Part shown: piece after piece, positions 5,326 through 7,178 of the stretch | How positions within the stretch are numbered: position 1 is the stretch's first letter | Layout of the letters: the number at the start of each line of letters is the position of its first letter | DNA from: Deltaproteobacteria bacterium | Lineage (GTDB): Bacteria > Desulfobacterota > Desulfobacteria > Desulfobacterales > JAFDFH01 | Assembly (NCBI GenBank): GCA_019309945.1 | Contig: JAFDFH010000121.1 | Coordinates: 1-7,178 of the forward strand | Reading direction: 5' to 3' | Length of the DNA stretch: 7,178 bases | The notes under the pieces: generated by a model | What the model was told of the DNA's origin: nothing | Database searches by the model: none | The model's input: the letters and a program-made list of their open reading frames with translations, nothing else | Position numbers and translations under genes: made by a program

Positions 5326-6243
5326 ATGGCTCAAGAAAATGCTTCTTCGCCATTTGATTTCATGACGACCCAGGATAAGATTTCCATACGTTACGGCGTT
5401 TGGCCATGTGGAATCGGAGCCGCTCGTGGTAGGGTGCTAATTCTTAACGGTAGAACAGAGTTTATGGAAAAATACGATGAAACGATAACCGATCTGAATC
5501 GCCGAGGCTTTGATGTTTACAGTTTTGACTGGCGGGGTCAGGGACTGTCAACACGATTGCTATCCGATCGGCATAAAGGATATATAAGAACTTACGATGA
5601 CTATTTAAAAGATCTGGAATTATTTGTCGGTCAAATCGTTAAACCAAAAACGCGTTCACATTTAATCGTCCTGGCACATTCAATGGGCGCACATATCGCC
5701 CTCCGTTTTCTGCACGACCATCCCGAGGTATTTGACCAGGCTGTGCTTGTTTCGCCAATGATCGATATCTTACCATCACCCATTGTCAGGCCGATTGCCA
5801 GGTTCGTGACACGGCGTAAAATTAAAGGGGGTTTGGATAGCGCCTACGTATTTAATTCAGGCGGATACAATTCACGCGAGATGTCGTTTAAAGGCAACCG
5901 ATTTACTTCAGATCCTGTTCGTTTTATGGATCAAAAAAAAGAGATTGAAAAAAACCCCGATCTTGCTTTAGGTGGGTTAACATACGGATGGCTTGAGGCG
6001 ACTTTCGAATCAATCGATATACTAAAAAAATCCGGTTATGCCGGGCAGATAAAAATTCCTGTTCTGATCGTAAGTGCCGGTTCAGACAAGGTCATTGCGG
6101 TCAAGGCCCAGAAAAACATCTGTTCAGCCATGGCAAATTGCCAATATATTGTCATTTCAAATGCTCGACACGAAATTCTAAAGGAAACGGATTCGATACG
6201 GTCAAACTTCTGGGACGCGTTTGACAGATTTACTGAACACTAG
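5326..6243 (+). CDS. Alpha/beta hydrolase, lysophospholipase / monoacylglycerol lipase (PldB) type
   Basis: A 305-residue serine hydrolase of the Hydrolase_4 / serine aminopeptidase S33 group, probably acting on lysophospholipids or monoglycerides; the exact ester substrate is not readable. Motifs, numbered from the ATG at 5326: an oxyanion-side ILNGRTEFMEKYDE (about 39-52), characteristic of the PldB group; FDWRGQGLS (68-76); nucleophile elbow LAHSMGAH with Ser119; acid IVSAGSDKVI with Asp254; and base NARHEIL with His282. The catalytic triad is complete. No signal peptide is visible at this start, so a cytoplasmic or peripheral inner-membrane location is likely. The upstream in-frame extension to 5173 contains a hydrophobic stretch that could be mistaken for a signal anchor, but it derives partly from repeat HP1-D. 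The 3' end overlaps the converging cyclic-nucleotide gene by 14 bp. Confidence 0.9.
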   Translation: MAQENASSPFDFMTTQDKISIRYGVWPCGIGAARGRVLILNGRTEFMEKYDETITDLNRRGFDVYSFDWRGQGLSTRLLSDRHKGYIRTYDDYLKDLELFVGQIVKPKTRSHLIVLAHSMGAHIALRFLHDHPEVFDQAVLVSPMIDILPSPIVRPIARFVTRRKIKGGLDSAYVFNSGGYNSREMSFKGNRFTSDPVRFMDQKKEIEKNPDLALGGLTYGWLEATFESIDILKKSGYAGQIKIPVLIVSAGSDKVIAVKAQKNICSAMANCQYIVISNARHEILKETDSIRSNFWDAFDRFTEH

Positions 6244-6898
6244 TCACTGAAACAACCGCATGATAAGGTATGATTACCGGCTTGCCATCTCTATCGATAA
6301 TAATTACCTGATAACCGGCATCACTTGTTTCGAGTTGAAGCACTTTTCCCTCAATGGTCCGATTAGATGTCAGTTCGATACATACATCGACATCCTCGGT
6401 GATTAAATAATGAAAATTCAACGTGGGTGTCCCCGTTAAATCAAGACCCCACCGGATTGCATCCCGATAGGCCTCGTTCGTGCGCCGTAGACGTTTAACA
6501 ATGATGTTTATCAGGTTTTTGTAAAGCTTGGCGCCCGCACCCGGATTTTCCAGTATGAAGGTGTCAAAATCGCTGCGTTCCAGGCAGAGAAGATCTGTGT
6601 CTTCTTCTGCAAAAGCGGAAGCGGACCGAATTCCACTATCCAGGAAACTGAATTCACCAAAGATTAACCCTTCCTGAGCGATAAAGAGCTTCTTTTCAAC
6701 ATCTCCGGTGATATGCTTTTTCATGGAAACGGTGCCTTTGGCAACAACGTATAAGGTGCTTCCCACGTCGTTTTCTTTAAAGACAAGCGCACCGGCTTTA
6801 AAGCTCTCTTTTCGGAATTTTTCCATGAAGCGGTTCAGTTCTTCTTCAGTTAATTGGTCAAAGAGTCTCCTTTTTTCAAGATGGTCTATCGTATTCAT
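6230..6898 (-). CDS. Cyclic-nucleotide-binding protein with a C-terminal Sm/Hfq-like barrel candidate, no HTH
   Basis: A 222-residue cytoplasmic protein. Residues about 10-120 form a CRP/FNR-type cyclic-nucleotide-binding domain: FKAGALVFKENDVGSTLYVV, then the phosphate-binding cassette FGEFSFLDSGIRSASAF (80-96) with Glu82 and Arg91 retained, so nucleotide binding is plausible. A C-helix follows (about 123-150, KLYKNLINIIVKRLRRTNEA). Where CRP-family regulators have a helix-turn-helix, residues 168-220 instead read as short beta strands: VDVCIELTSNRTIEGKVLQ, YQVIIID, then PVIIPYHAVVSVTS. This resembles the Sm1-Sm2 layout of LSm/Hfq proteins, with YHAVVSV like Hfq's YKHAIST; that is my inference. 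AGGGAG (complement of 6908-6913) lies 9 bases before the ATG. The gene converges on the hydrolase. It is probably a cyclic-nucleotide or second-messenger sensor whose output is not classical DNA binding. Confidence 0.85.
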   Translation of the reverse strand: MNTIDHLEKRRLFDQLTEEELNRFMEKFRKESFKAGALVFKENDVGSTLYVVAKGTVSMKKHITGDVEKKLFIAQEGLIFGEFSFLDSGIRSASAFAEEDTDLLCLERSDFDTFILENPGAGAKLYKNLINIIVKRLRRTNEAYRDAIRWGLDLTGTPTLNFHYLITEDVDVCIELTSNRTIEGKVLQLETSDAGYQVIIIDRDGKPVIIPYHAVVSVTSVQ

Positions 6899-6939
6899 CG
6901 CTTGCTACTCCCTATGGTATTTACTTAGATGGTCGTTCA

Positions 6940-7057
6940 GGCACTAGTTAACATAAGGGATTGGGCTTTGCAAGTTCAATTAATGGATGCAAGCGCCTCG
7001 ACAAAATGTTAATGGTGCCAGGAAGCGGTTTAATTTCTCCCTTGAACTTTCTGCAAA
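6940..7057. other. Upstream region of the cyclic-nucleotide gene with two interleaved inverted repeats
   Basis: The gene-free stretch between the cyclic-nucleotide gene and HP2 copy 2 has two imperfect inverted-repeat pairs. GGCACTAGTTAACAT (6940-6954) complements ATGTTAATGGTGCC (7006-7019), and TTTGCAAGTTCAA (6967-6979) complements TTGAACTTTCTGCAAA (7042-7057), each with small bulges. The pairs cross (a-b-a'-b'), so both cannot form as simple nested hairpins. No promoter boxes were assigned. Confidence 0.4.
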
Positions 7058-7064
7058 TTATGGA

Positions 7065-7178
7065 TAACTACTCAGGTGGATAGGCTGAAGGCTGAAGACT
7101 GTTAGGAAAAAGCGCATTTTAAAGCCATGTTTGATGCAAGAATCAGATATTTCCGCCAAAGTACGGCAATCGTGCTTT
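7065..7178 (+). repeat. HP2 palindromic element, copy 2 (right end beyond window)
   Basis: The 114 bases from TAACTACTCAGG to the window end match HP2 copy 1 (4812-4925) except for three substitutions. The right arm is cut off by the window edge. It has the same orientation as copy 1, so the two form direct repeats about 2.25 kb apart around the hydrolase and cyclic-nucleotide genes. Confidence 0.85.

Noticed and set aside
6708..6947. Plus-strand frame of 79 codons over the start of the cyclic-nucleotide gene
   Set aside because: It is antisense to a well-supported domain, has low-complexity composition and no ribosome binding site of note.

Overview
The window looks like a moderately AT-rich chromosome segment from a sulfate-reducer-type deltaproteobacterium (Desulfobacterota, probably near Desulfobacterales). 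This lineage is inferred from the grouping of a DUF4911 protein, miaB and a bifunctional-nuclease (DUF151) gene, from an M29 aminopeptidase, and from many short palindromic intergenic repeats. No 16S or other decisive marker is present.

Layout. At the left edge is the N-terminal third of recJ (minus strand, cut by the window). After a divergent gene-free stretch with a degenerate inverted repeat comes a plus-strand run: a 72-residue DUF4911 protein, miaB (tRNA 2-methylthio modification) and a DUF151/BFN-domain protein, probably one transcription unit. A minus-strand M29 metallo-aminopeptidase follows. A repeat-rich divergent region leads to a plus-strand alpha/beta hydrolase of the lysophospholipase/monoglyceride lipase type. 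The hydrolase converges on, and overlaps by 14 bp, a minus-strand cyclic-nucleotide-binding protein whose C-terminus looks like a small Sm/Hfq-like barrel instead of a helix-turn-helix.

The most notable content is non-coding. Four copies of a 141-142 bp element (called HP1 here; 1061-1201, 2614-2755, 3430-3571 on the minus strand, and 5044-5184) each fold end to end into one long hairpin. Hand alignment shows many base pairs that differ between copies on both arms yet still pair, together with a strand-specific tandem U.G pair kept in all four. Three copies sit exactly at, or 6 bp beyond, the stop codon of a gene, in sense orientation. One of them supplies the last codons and the stop of miaB and is flanked by a 5-bp direct repeat, ATTGC. 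A second family (called HP2; 4811-4981 and 7065 to the window end) is nearly identical between its two copies, which bracket the hydrolase and cyclic-nucleotide genes as direct repeats.

Functionally, the genes are mostly housekeeping: DNA repair, tRNA modification, peptide turnover and lipid ester hydrolysis. There is no sign of a phage, a complete insertion sequence, a CRISPR array or a defence island. The candidate for something undescribed is the HP1 hairpin family, followed by the cyclic-nucleotide/Sm-like fusion.
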